Source: an uncultured Eubacteriales bacterium
Lineage (GTDB): Bacteria; Bacillota; Clostridia; Oscillospirales; CAG-272
Assembly (NCBI GenBank): GCA_934385225.1
Contig: CAKRPQ010000029.1
Coordinates: 1-20,994, forward strand
Length of the DNA stretch: 20,994 bases
Direction of reading: 5' to 3'
Within the stretch, counting starts at the first letter, position 1; the number at the start of each line of letters is the position of its first letter. The notes beneath the pieces were generated by a model. The model searched no databases. It saw only the letters and a list, made by a program, of their open reading frames with translations, and had not been told where the DNA came from. Of this stretch, positions 14,471 through 20,994 are shown one piece after another. Position numbers and translations under genes: made by a program.

Positions 14471-15664
14471 TTATTTAGGCTGAACGACGTAGCCGAGCGG
14501 GTTTGTATGTTTACCGTTGATTCTGACCTCAAAGTGAACGTGGCAGCCGAAAGAGTTACCCGTATTTCCGACATAAGCAATGACGTCGCCCTGCTTTACG
14601 GTATCTCCCTGCTTTACGTTAAGCGAATTTGCGTGCGCGTAAAGTGTGGATTTTCCGCCGCCGTGGTCGATAACGACATAGTTTCCGTAGCTGTAATGGA
14701 ATTTCGCCGTAATGACTTTACCGCCGTTCGACGCGTAAATAGGCGTATTCTTCGCCGCGGGAATATCAATACCCATATGGAATTCCTTAACGCCGTTAAG
14801 CACGCGGTTTCCGTAAGGGCTGCTTATGCGTTTGTTTGCGACGGGAACGGGCCAGTTAAACTCACCGCCGACATATTCGCTGTTTTCCTTTGCGGCAAGC
14901 TCCGCAAGGTATTTTTCAAGCTCCGCGTCAAGCTCTTTTTCAGCTTTTATGTATTCGGAATACGTACTTTGAAGGCTTGTCATATCCTTTTCAAGCGACT
15001 TCATATACGCTTCGTTTTCGTCTTGGAGCTTATCAAGCTCGACTACATTCTTATCAAGCTCGTCTTTATACGCAACCTGAGACTCTCTCGATTTTTCAAG
15101 CGTTGCCTCGGCATTTTCAAGCGCAACCTTATTTTCCTTATAAGAATTAAGAAGCTTTTTGCAATAATCCATAAGAGAAGTTATGCGGTCGACGCGCACA
15201 AGGAAATCGTAGAAGCTCTCCGCTCCGAGAACCATTTCAAGATAGCTTGCGTCGCCCTCTTCATAAGAAAGGCGCATCATCTGCTTAAAATTATCGTACT
15301 GTGAGTCGATATTCGCCTGCGCATCCTTTATTTCGCCCTGTTTTTCCTCTATCTGAACGTCATACTCGGCGATGAGGCTCTTTATAGTCTCTATCTCCTC
15401 GGTAGCAAGGTTAAGCTGCTCGTCGATATCCTTTTTCTTGTCTATCGCCTTTGTTTTATTGCTCTGCGCTGCTTTCAGACGATTCGCAACCTCGTTCTTT
15501 TTCTTTTTTATATTGCTGATCTTCTCTTCAAAAGCCTTGACTGTCGCGTCGGTTGCCGCCTCGGCGGTATTCTCACGCACAAACAGTCCCGTCATGGGAA
15601 CGCAGAGCGCAAGAGACAGCACGACCGACACTATTTTCTGTCTTATTTTTGACCTCTTTTTCAT
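14471..15664 (-). CDS. secreted coiled-coil M23 (LytM) peptidoglycan hydrolase, FtsEX-dependent type
   Basis: 397 residues. The signal peptide (about 1-36, hydrophobic core VVLSLALCVPMTGLF) has a likely cut after AEA. A long alpha-helical coiled coil with PcsB/EnvC-like character fills about 38-265. The LytM zinc-peptidase domain fills about 270-395 and is apparently active: His296 and Asp300 in HMGID, His344 in YAH, His375 and His377 in HVHFE. It would cut peptidoglycan cross-bridge or stem peptides outside the cell. In PcsB, EnvC and CwlO systems the coiled coil docks on FtsX and ATP hydrolysis by FtsE opens the enzyme. This gene is 20 nt downstream of ftsX, which argues for the same mechanism. 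GGAGGAT precedes the ATG. Unlike PcsB and CwlO, the catalytic domain is M23, not CHAP or NlpC/P60. Confidence 0.93.
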   Translation of the reverse strand: MKKRSKIRQKIVSVVLSLALCVPMTGLFVRENTAEAATDATVKAFEEKISNIKKKKNEVANRLKAAQSNKTKAIDKKKDIDEQLNLATEEIETIKSLIAEYDVQIEEKQGEIKDAQANIDSQYDNFKQMMRLSYEEGDASYLEMVLGAESFYDFLVRVDRITSLMDYCKKLLNSYKENKVALENAEATLEKSRESQVAYKDELDKNVVELDKLQDENEAYMKSLEKDMTSLQSTYSEYIKAEKELDAELEKYLAELAAKENSEYVGGEFNWPVPVANKRISSPYGNRVLNGVKEFHMGIDIPAAKNTPIYASNGGKVITAKFHYSYGNYVVIDHGGGKSTLYAHANSLNVKQGDTVKQGDVIAYVGNTGNSFGCHVHFEVRINGKHTNPLGYVVQPK

Positions 15665-15684
15665 AATTTAATCCTCCGAAACTA

Positions 15685-16614
15685 TTACGCTTGAAGATTT
15701 CTGTGAAGCGAAATACAGCTTCCGATAATACCCGTAAAAATTCCGACGATGATGAATGCAGAGACGACAAAACTTCTTATATCGCCGAAGGACACCAGCT
15801 CTATCATCTGAATATCCGACGCAACCATTTTTTCCATATTGAAGTAGATATACCATTCTATTATGTACGCGATCACACTGGAAAAAATGCCGATTATCAC
15901 GCCTTCAATGACGTAAGGAACGACAATGAACCAGTTTGACGCACCGATATATTTCATGACTCTGATCTCTTCCATATGCGAATTTACAGCGAGCTTTATC
16001 GTATTTATGATAATAAACACGCTGACGACAAAAAGCACGACGAGAAACCAGATAAACACGAGCGATATTCCGTTTTTGAAGTTTTCGAGCGATGTGGCAA
16101 GGTCAAGTCTGTTCTTAACCTTCATAACTCCCTCGATCTGACGCAAGTTATATTCAAGCGTCGTCACCTTCGACGTATCCGTGTATCTGACGATAAAGCT
16201 GTCGGGAAGCGGGTTATCACCCTCTTCTTTCATTTTATCAAAAATATCCTCAAAACCCGCATACTCCGTTTTCATCGAATCAAGTCCGTCGTTTTTGGAG
16301 ACGTATTCGACGGAATCGACGTTATCGAGAGTTTTTATTTGCTCGCCGATTTCGGCGACCTTATCTTCGTCAAGGTCATAGTCGGCAAAAACGACTATCT
16401 GATTAAGCGAAACGAGCTTATCCATATTGATATTGATATTATAAACGATAAGCGCAAAGCAACCGAGAACTACAAGGCAGCTGGCAAGCACGAGGATAGA
16501 AGAAAGAGACATCACTCTGTCGCGCCAGAGGTTTTTGAATGCCTCGCCGATGAACATAAACGGATTATAGCTTTTCTTCATTTTCGGCGGACGTTTTATC
16601 TGATTATCATTCAT
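15685..16614 (-). CDS. ftsX: cell-division ABC transporter permease-like FtsX
   Basis: 309 residues with FtsX topology. TM1 is at about 35-60 (SSILVLASCLVVLGCFALIVYNI). A large extracellular loop of about 120 residues runs to TM2 near 185-210, and then come TM3 and TM4 (PYVIEGVIIGIFSSVIAYII and FIIVGIFTGIIGSCISL). The loop carries the usual sequence of residues (VVFADYDLDEDKVAEIGEQI) that begins the extracellular domain contacting the hydrolase. FtsX does not transport; it passes the FtsE ATPase signal across the membrane to a wall hydrolase. Its ATG overlaps the ftsE stop by 4 bp (ATGA). The basic N-terminus (KRPPKMKKSY) fits an inside orientation. Confidence 0.95.
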   Translation of the reverse strand: MNDNQIKRPPKMKKSYNPFMFIGEAFKNLWRDRVMSLSSILVLASCLVVLGCFALIVYNININMDKLVSLNQIVVFADYDLDEDKVAEIGEQIKTLDNVDSVEYVSKNDGLDSMKTEYAGFEDIFDKMKEEGDNPLPDSFIVRYTDTSKVTTLEYNLRQIEGVMKVKNRLDLATSLENFKNGISLVFIWFLVVLFVVSVFIIINTIKLAVNSHMEEIRVMKYIGASNWFIVVPYVIEGVIIGIFSSVIAYIIEWYIYFNMEKMVASDIQMIELVSFGDIRSFVVSAFIIVGIFTGIIGSCISLHRNLQA

Positions 16615-17294
16615 TCAAACATACCTCCGATCCTGTCTGACGCAACCTTGCCGTGGTCAAGTCTGATTACGCGTTGCCGATATGTATTGACAAGATTTTC
16701 CGCGTGCGTTACGACGACGACAGTCTTGCCGAATTTCTGATTTATCCAGAGAAGTAGATCCATAATTTCCGCAGCCATCTGCGGGTCGATATTACCGGTC
16801 GGTTCGTCGGCGATTATAATATCGGGGCTGTTTGCGAGCGCTCTCGCAATAGCAACTCTCTGCTGTTCGCCGCCGGAAAGTTCTTCGGGAATGTTTTTCG
16901 CCTTTTCGATAAGTCCCATTGATTTGAGAATTGCGGGAACACGTCTTGCTATAAGCGATTTAGGTGTTCCGACAACCTGCATGGCAAAAGCGACGTTCTC
17001 GTAAACGGTCTTTTTCGGGAAGAGTTTGAAGTCCTGAAAGACAACGCCTATATGGCGCCGATATTTTGCCACCTTATATTTCGGCATTTTCGAAAGGTTA
17101 TATTTATTCACCGTTATTGTGCCGAACGTAGGCGTCATTTCACGGAGAAGCAGCTTTGTCATCGTTGTTTTGCCCGCGCCCGAATGTCCGACGATAAAGA
17201 CGAACTCGCCGTCGTTTATCTTGAAGCTGACGTCGTCAAGAGCAACATGATTGTTTCTTTTATATATGCTTCTGACATTTTTGAATTCTATCAT
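16611..17294 (-). CDS. ftsE: cell-division ATP-binding protein FtsE
   Basis: 227 residues, full length. A complete ABC ATPase: Walker A GHSGAGKTT (36-44), Q-loop FQDF (Gln87), signature LSGGEQQ (139-145), Walker B IIIADE (159-164), D-loop, and H-loop His near VVVVTHAENL. FtsE dimerises on the inner face of FtsX and drives septal or side-wall hydrolase activation. AAAGGAA stands 8 nt before the ATG. The overlap with ftsX keeps the two proteins at equal amounts. Upstream are 153 bp without a gene and then the PucR-like regulator on the same strand. Confidence 0.97.
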   Translation of the reverse strand: MIEFKNVRSIYKRNNHVALDDVSFKINDGEFVFIVGHSGAGKTTMTKLLLREMTPTFGTITVNKYNLSKMPKYKVAKYRRHIGVVFQDFKLFPKKTVYENVAFAMQVVGTPKSLIARRVPAILKSMGLIEKAKNIPEELSGGEQQRVAIARALANSPDIIIADEPTGNIDPQMAAEIMDLLLWINQKFGKTVVVVTHAENLVNTYRQRVIRLDHGKVASDRIGGMFE

Positions 17295-17447
17295 TTAATT
17301 GTTCCTTTCCGTTAAATTTTGCATTTTCGGCGGAGAACCGAAAATACATGAAAAACGCATAATGTGCTTCACAAGGTTGTAGCCCATGAACGCACACAAT
17401 GCGTTCCTCATAATGACGTGTCACATTGTAAATGCAATTTCCGTATA
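17295..17447. other. intergenic leader of the ftsEX operon with two inverted repeats
   Basis: ATTTTCGG-N7-CCGAAAAT (17323-17345) forms a hairpin about 30 nt before ftsE. GAACGCA-N5-TGCGTTC (17388-17406) is a second perfect dyad. Neither has a T run on the minus strand, so neither looks like a terminator. No convincing promoter with proper spacing is visible (a weak TTGCAT-N16-CATTAT lies at 17410-17437). The dyads may be regulator sites or an RNA leader element. Confidence 0.45.
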
Positions 17448-18533
17448 TCAGAGCTTTGCGGGCTTTGAACTGAGGTACTTCTTTACCATGAGCGCAACCT
17501 TAAAGGTTATTGCGTGCTCAAATTCGCGAAGATCAAGCCCTGTGAGCTTGCGTATTTTGTCAAGACGGTAAACAAGCGTATTTCTGTGAACAAAGAGTTT
17601 TCTCGACGTCTCGGATACGTTAAGGTTATTCTCAAAGAATGCCTGTATTGTTCCGAGAGTTTCCTTATCGAGCGACTCAAAGCCGCCTTTTTTGAACACC
17701 TCTTGCAGAAACATTTCGCAAAGCGTTGTCGGAAGCTGATAAATAAGTCTGCCGATGCCGAGGTTTTCATAGCTGATGATATTCTTCTCGGTTTCAAAGA
17801 CTTTTCCGACTTCGATCGCAACCTGCGCCTCTTTATAAGCCTTTGCAAGATCTTTTATATTATCGACCATTGTTGAAATACCGATCGAAACCTTTGCATA
17901 GAACTCGGTCGAAAGGGTATCGGCAATATTTGTCGCTATCTTTTCGGCGTCCTTTGCTTCGGTTCCGGGCTTTACGTCCTTGACAAGCACGATATCGCGC
18001 TCGCCGACGCTTATTACATAGTCCTTTGTCTTATCTGGGAACATATTTTGGAGCATTTCAAACGGAATTATATCCGTTTTGCCGTCAAATTTAATGAGGA
18101 AAACTATTCTGCTTTCGTCCGTATTGAAATGCAGTTCCTTACTTTTTATATATATATCGCTCGGAAGAATGTTGTCAAGGATAATGTTCTTTATAAACGA
18201 GCCTTTATCGTACTTTTCGTCGTAAAGATTTTTTATATTTCCGAGAGAGATCGAAAGAAGCCTCGATATTCTGTCAGCCATCTTATCCTCGCCCTCGACA
18301 AATACGGTATAATCCGTCTTTACACCCGACATTATCGGGCGATATGTATATCCGCCGACGACGGCAGAGTCCGACGAATAGACCATTTCTTCACGAACCC
18401 CTTGCATGACCTCGCCTATCTTGACAAGCTCAGAGCAAGCGATTATTACATTATTTTCATCAAGAACTCCGATAACGCGGTCGATTGCGTCCTTCATCTG
18501 ATGAATAACACCCTGAAACAATCTGTTTGACAT
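17448..18533 (-). CDS. PucR/CdaR-family transcriptional regulator
   Basis: 361 residues. The N-terminus (about 5-100) resembles the sugar-diacid-recognition sensor (LFQGVIHQMKDAIDRVIGVLDENNVIIACS). The middle (about 130-260) has the PucR GGDEF-like pattern (KVSIGISTMVDNIKDLAKAYKEAQVAIEVG). The C-terminus (about 285-355) is the PucR helix-turn-helix (ALNVSETSRKLFVHRNTLVYRLDKIRKLTGLD-like order: LNVSETSRKLFVHRNT then LVYRLDKIRKLTGLD). Such proteins usually sense a small metabolite and activate transcription. It has its own promoter (18577-18605) with GGAGAGG 8 nt before the ATG. It sits directly upstream of, and codirectional with, the ftsEX cell-wall operon, which is an unexpected target for this family. 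The ligand is unknown. Confidence 0.88.
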   Translation of the reverse strand: MSNRLFQGVIHQMKDAIDRVIGVLDENNVIIACSELVKIGEVMQGVREEMVYSSDSAVVGGYTYRPIMSGVKTDYTVFVEGEDKMADRISRLLSISLGNIKNLYDEKYDKGSFIKNIILDNILPSDIYIKSKELHFNTDESRIVFLIKFDGKTDIIPFEMLQNMFPDKTKDYVISVGERDIVLVKDVKPGTEAKDAEKIATNIADTLSTEFYAKVSIGISTMVDNIKDLAKAYKEAQVAIEVGKVFETEKNIISYENLGIGRLIYQLPTTLCEMFLQEVFKKGGFESLDKETLGTIQAFFENNLNVSETSRKLFVHRNTLVYRLDKIRKLTGLDLREFEHAITFKVALMVKKYLSSKPAKL

Positions 18534-18576
18534 ATACTTTGCCTCTCCGATTTGAATTTTGTAACTTATAACCTAT

Positions 18577-18605
18577 ATTATACTACACCTTTTGTGAAAT
18601 TTCAA
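18577..18605 (-). promoter_or_regulatory. sigma-A promoter of the PucR-like gene
   Basis: Minus strand TTGAAA (complement of 18600-18605), 17-bp spacer, TATAAT (complement of 18577-18582). Transcription would start near 18570, giving a leader of about 37 nt. Confidence 0.85.
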
Positions 18606-18621
18606 CAGATTTTTGAAATTT
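18597..18621. repeat. inverted repeat AAATTTCAA-N7-TTGAAATTT over the PucR-gene promoter
   Basis: Perfect 9-bp arms (18597-18605 and 18613-18621); one arm contains the -35 hexamer. It could be an autoregulatory operator. As RNA it would be an A-U-only-like weak hairpin after the upstream membrane-protein gene, which is poor as a terminator because no T run follows. Confidence 0.5.
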
Positions 18622-18631
18622 TTTGAGGGTT

Positions 18632-19369
18632 TTACATCATTTTTATCGTCGAAATGACGGTAAAAATTAAATAATACACAAAAAGCACGACCAGCGTATA
18701 GAAAGTTCCCGCGCTCATAAAGAAGCCGAGAATCGTTCCTGCGATCATTATTCCCGATGAAATACAGAAAGGATAAGTTTTGAATTTTTTGTCAAAGAGG
18801 GTGAATTTTCCTATTTTCACCGCTTTCTTCTGTCCGACGAGAACAAGAACCGTACTGACCGCAGCCAGCAGAACAGTAAGCACGGCAAGGACGATATGTT
18901 CGGTGCGCGATGCGCTGTTCATCGCCGCAAACAATGCGGCGCCGAGTGCGGACACGAGAGAAAATACGAAAAATTCTTTTGAATAGAGATAGTAGATAAA
19001 GTAAAGAGCCGCCGTGACGACGATGAAAACAATAAGTTTTCTTTCGCTTATTCTGCTGTAAAGAGCAAATATTGCGGTAAGCCAGAGCATAAGCGCGGTA
19101 AGGAATCCGCCTGACAGGATCTTATACGTTTCGTCCGTTTTCTTCACCCTGCGGACAATAAAAAACGCAAGTGCTGCAGCGGAAAGGCAGGCGAAAACTA
19201 TCGAAATTATCGGCGCGACGGTGAGTGTAAACTCATTTTTCGCGTTCGCAGTCCTTGTCATACCCGTTATGCAGAAGATCACGGCGATAAGCGCCGCAAG
19301 AACGACAAGCATTCTGTAATAAAGCACATCTGTTCTTTTATTCTTTTCCGTTCTGATATTCTTTGCCAT
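18632..19369 (-). CDS. uncharacterised polytopic membrane protein, about 8 TM
   Basis: 245 residues. I do not recognise a family. After a basic N-terminal tail (MAKNIRTEKNKRTD) there are about eight hydrophobic stretches: near 19-38, 47-72, 84-106, 110-130, 130-150, 155-175, 195-215 and 220-242. A short polar patch (KKAVKIGKFTLFDKKFKTY, about 176-194) is cytosolic by charge. No catalytic motif, cysteine cluster or repeated domain is visible. It lies 18 nt behind rsmE with GGAG 8 nt before the ATG, so it is co-transcribed from the promoter at 20242. The linkage to rsmE gives no obvious function. Confidence 0.8.
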   Translation of the reverse strand: MAKNIRTEKNKRTDVLYYRMLVVLAALIAVIFCITGMTRTANAKNEFTLTVAPIISIVFACLSAAALAFFIVRRVKKTDETYKILSGGFLTALMLWLTAIFALYSRISERKLIVFIVVTAALYFIYYLYSKEFFVFSLVSALGAALFAAMNSASRTEHIVLAVLTVLLAAVSTVLVLVGQKKAVKIGKFTLFDKKFKTYPFCISSGIMIAGTILGFFMSAGTFYTLVVLFVYYLIFTVISTIKMM

Positions 19370-19387
19370 AAGTCACACTCCAAAATT

Positions 19388-20164
19388 TCACATTTCAAGC
19401 TCGTAAACAAGCGCGGCAAGTACAAATTCCGATACCGTTTCGGTTCTCAGAATACGTTTTCCGAGCCCTGTCATGAGCATTCCGTTTTCTTTTGCAAATT
19501 CAGCCTCGCGCGCGGAAAAACCGCCCTCGGACCCTATTACGACGGACACGGTAAGTCCCGCGTCCGCACGGATATTTCCCTGTTTTTCGTTTTCCGAAAG
19601 CCGCGTCCGCACGAGAGCTTTAAGCGGCAGCGTGCCGTCTCCCTCGTAGCAAAAAAGCGGCAGATCGGCTTTCGACGCGGCTCTGACCGCCTCGGCAAAT
19701 CCGACCGTCGGTAAAACTTCGGGGACAAGTCCCCTGCCGCACTGTTTTGCGGCTTCAAGCGCGATCTTTCTGCGTCTGTCGAGCTTTCTGTCTCTCGACT
19801 CGCTTTTCTCCCGCGCAACGCAGAACTCGCTCTCAAAAGTCACAAGCGCGCTCGCGCCGCATTCGACCGATTTCTGAATTATCGCGTCAAGCTTATCGCC
19901 CTTCGGAAGTCCCTGATATATCGTTGCAAAAAAAGGCGGTTCGGACGCACTTTCGTGTCTTTCCTCTATTTTTGCTCTGACGTTCTCGCGGTCAAACGAG
20001 GCGATAACGCAGTCATATTCGTTTCTTTCTCCGTCGCAAACCGTGAGCCTGTCAAGCGGTTTCATACGAAGCGACGTCGAAATATGGTGAGCATTTTCGC
20101 CCGTGAGAACAATCTCGCCCTTTTCCCTATCGATGCTCTCGCGCGAAACAAAAAATCGCGGCAT
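19388..20164 (-). CDS. rsmE: 16S rRNA (uracil-1498-N3)-methyltransferase RsmE
   Basis: 258 residues, standard length. It methylates U1498 of 16S rRNA using S-adenosylmethionine. The N-terminal PUA-like domain (about 1-70) starts MPRFFV and has GENAHHISTSLRMKPLD. The SPOUT methyltransferase domain has the trefoil-knot motifs VVIGSEGGFSAREAEFA and GLGKRILRTETVSEFVLAAL; the E-G-G-F and R-T-E-T segments bind SAM. The start is the ATG at 20164, with GGAG 6 nt upstream; a further 17 in-frame codons lie in front but have no homologous counterpart. It is the first gene of a leftward unit. Its frequent neighbour prmA is not here. Confidence 0.94.
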   Translation of the reverse strand: MPRFFVSRESIDREKGEIVLTGENAHHISTSLRMKPLDRLTVCDGERNEYDCVIASFDRENVRAKIEERHESASEPPFFATIYQGLPKGDKLDAIIQKSVECGASALVTFESEFCVAREKSESRDRKLDRRRKIALEAAKQCGRGLVPEVLPTVGFAEAVRAASKADLPLFCYEGDGTLPLKALVRTRLSENEKQGNIRADAGLTVSVVIGSEGGFSAREAEFAKENGMLMTGLGKRILRTETVSEFVLAALVYELEM

Positions 20165-20241
20165 ATCAGTCTCCGTTTTTGATTTTTTTCGGAGCAAAAA
20201 TGCGCAAAAGCACAAAATCCCCCTTTAATCATACAGGAATT

Positions 20242-20270
20242 ATTATACTACATTTTTACCGATTTGTCAA
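20242..20270 (-). promoter_or_regulatory. consensus sigma-A promoter of rsmE
   Basis: Minus strand TTGACA (complement of 20265-20270), 17-bp spacer, TATAAT (complement of 20242-20247). The transcription start should be near 20235, about 70 nt before the ATG. Confidence 0.92.
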
Positions 20271-20372
20271 AGGTTTTTTAGCGTTTTCCCATAAAAATCC
20301 TATATTTACATCATTTTACGCGCGCAAAATCGGTAGAGTTAACAACTGAGAAACATTTTATTTACACACAAG

Positions 20373-20994
20373 TTAAAATTCAAACTGTGCCTTCCCGTCT
20401 TTGAGTACAAGAAAACCGTCGAACGTTTTTCCTGTTTTTCTTGAAACAAACCCTTGAATTTTCGATGTCCGTCCCGTTTCGAGAAGCATTTTCATATTAT
20501 AAACGGAGATCGCGCGCGAACAGATATAACAGCCGACGCCGAAGTCGCACCCCTCTTTATACCCCGAACAGGAGTATTTATAGCGGTATCTGACGACGTC
20601 TCTGCCGCATTTCGGACATTTACCGACAACATCGCCGAAAAAGCCCGTATCGGTGTCAAGTTCGGGCGGAAGCTCGTTTTTGCCGAAATATCCCGCTATC
20701 TCATTCTCGGCGAGTTTTACGCTCTCATCAACGGTCATTTCTCCGTGAAAAACCTTTTTAAGCGCGCGACCGACCTCGGACGTTTTATACTTATCCATAT
20801 TTATATTCATATTTGCGAGAGATTCTATAAGGAAAATACCGCCCGGCAGAATATAATAAACGTCCTTTTTAAGTTCTATGTACTTACTTTTTCTCGCGTT
20901 GTCGATGATGCCCGTTCTCGTCGCCTCCGTGCCGAGTTCAAGTCCCTCGAAAATCGCCTTATAGTCCTCCGCGTCGGACTGCGTTTCGTCATCC
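20373..20994 (-). CDS. topB: type IA DNA topoisomerase (TopB/topoisomerase III-like), C-terminal part
   Basis: The frame stays open to the right edge, so about 207 C-terminal residues are seen and the catalytic Tyr domain is outside the window. The segment LGTEATRTGIIDNARKSKYI is the conserved G-T-x-A-T-R-x-x-I-I motif near the end of the type IA core. SEVGRALKKVF and the following helices close the core. Then comes a C-terminal zinc-ribbon-like repeat CPKCGRDVVRYRYKYSCSGY with further cysteines (CDFGVGCYIC), followed by the FVSRKTGKTFDGFLVLKDG end typical of topoisomerase III tails. The enzyme relaxes or decatenates negatively supercoiled DNA. A methionine at 20810 is internal, not a start. 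No clear terminator follows in 20216-20372. Confidence 0.85.
   Translation of the reverse strand, partial: DDETQSDAEDYKAIFEGLELGTEATRTGIIDNARKSKYIELKKDVYYILPGGIFLIESLANMNINMDKYKTSEVGRALKKVFHGEMTVDESVKLAENEIAGYFGKNELPPELDTDTGFFGDVVGKCPKCGRDVVRYRYKYSCSGYKEGCDFGVGCYICSRAISVYNMKMLLETGRTSKIQGFVSRKTGKTFDGFLVLKDGKAQFEF

Noticed and set aside
14507..15304. 265-codon plus-strand frame opposite the M23 hydrolase gene (and similar frames at 13692-14483 and 15976-16740)
   Set aside because: All lie antisense to confidently assigned genes and lack ribosome sites and domain character.
20313..20330. Near-palindrome around ACGCGCGC between rsmE and topB
   Set aside because: It has two mismatches, no T run and no suitable distance to a start or stop; could be chance.
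1..20994. CRISPR arrays, IS elements, phage genes, tRNAs, rRNAs
   Set aside because: I looked for spaced repeats, transposase or integrase motifs and cloverleaf-type sequences and saw none.

Overview
The window reads as chromosomal core and metabolic DNA of an anaerobic, low-to-medium G+C Firmicute, most likely a gut or rumen Clostridia (Oscillospiraceae-like). The basis is the AGGAGG-type ribosome sites, consensus TTGACA-N17-TATAAT promoters, a Bacillus-PgcA-like phosphoglucomutase, the FtsEX plus coiled-coil M23 hydrolase set, and the greA-lysS pair. I see no phage, IS element, CRISPR array, tRNA or rRNA.

Layout. (1) 2-2796, rightward: the 3' two thirds of an alpha-phosphoglucomutase, then a cytosolic clan GH-A glycosidase and a terminator. 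(2) 2871-3500, rightward: two small regulators, an XRE protein and an AbrB-type protein. (3) 3515-5961, leftward: a GtrII-type membrane glucosyltransferase translationally coupled to a YdjC/ChbG/HpnK-type carbohydrate deacetylase. (4) 6155-7194, leftward: a consensus promoter, an unlisted 26-codon small ORF, an internally shortened GNAT protein and a ProX-type aminoacyl-tRNA deacylase. (5) 7248-11031, rightward: a compact N-acyl amino sugar / sialic acid catabolic operon with AGE-type epimerase, RpiR regulator, NanA lyase and SGNH esterase, preceded by a perfect promoter overlaid with a 9-bp inverted repeat. No transporter or kinase is in it. (6) 11121-17294, leftward: ftsE-ftsX-M23 hydrolase-ctpA-greA-lysS in one close-packed run, with a PucR/CdaR-like regulator just upstream (17448-18533) on its own promoter. 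(7) 18632-20270, leftward: an unknown 8-TM membrane protein behind rsmE on a consensus promoter. (8) 20373-20994, leftward: the 3' end of a type IA topoisomerase (TopB-like).

How it fits together. Block 5 would turn N-acetylneuraminate into ManNAc plus pyruvate (NanA) and then ManNAc into GlcNAc (AGE). The esterase may strip O-acetyl groups first, and RpiR probably senses a sugar phosphate. Block 6 joins cell-wall hydrolysis at division (FtsEX activating the M23 hydrolase, with a CtpA protease that may process it) to transcription-elongation and translation genes. Block 3 looks like a small envelope-glycan modification unit. The best candidates for something undescribed are the hidden small ORF coupled to the shortened GNAT, the deacetylase-GtrII pair, and the operator-like repeats at the sialate and PucR promoters.
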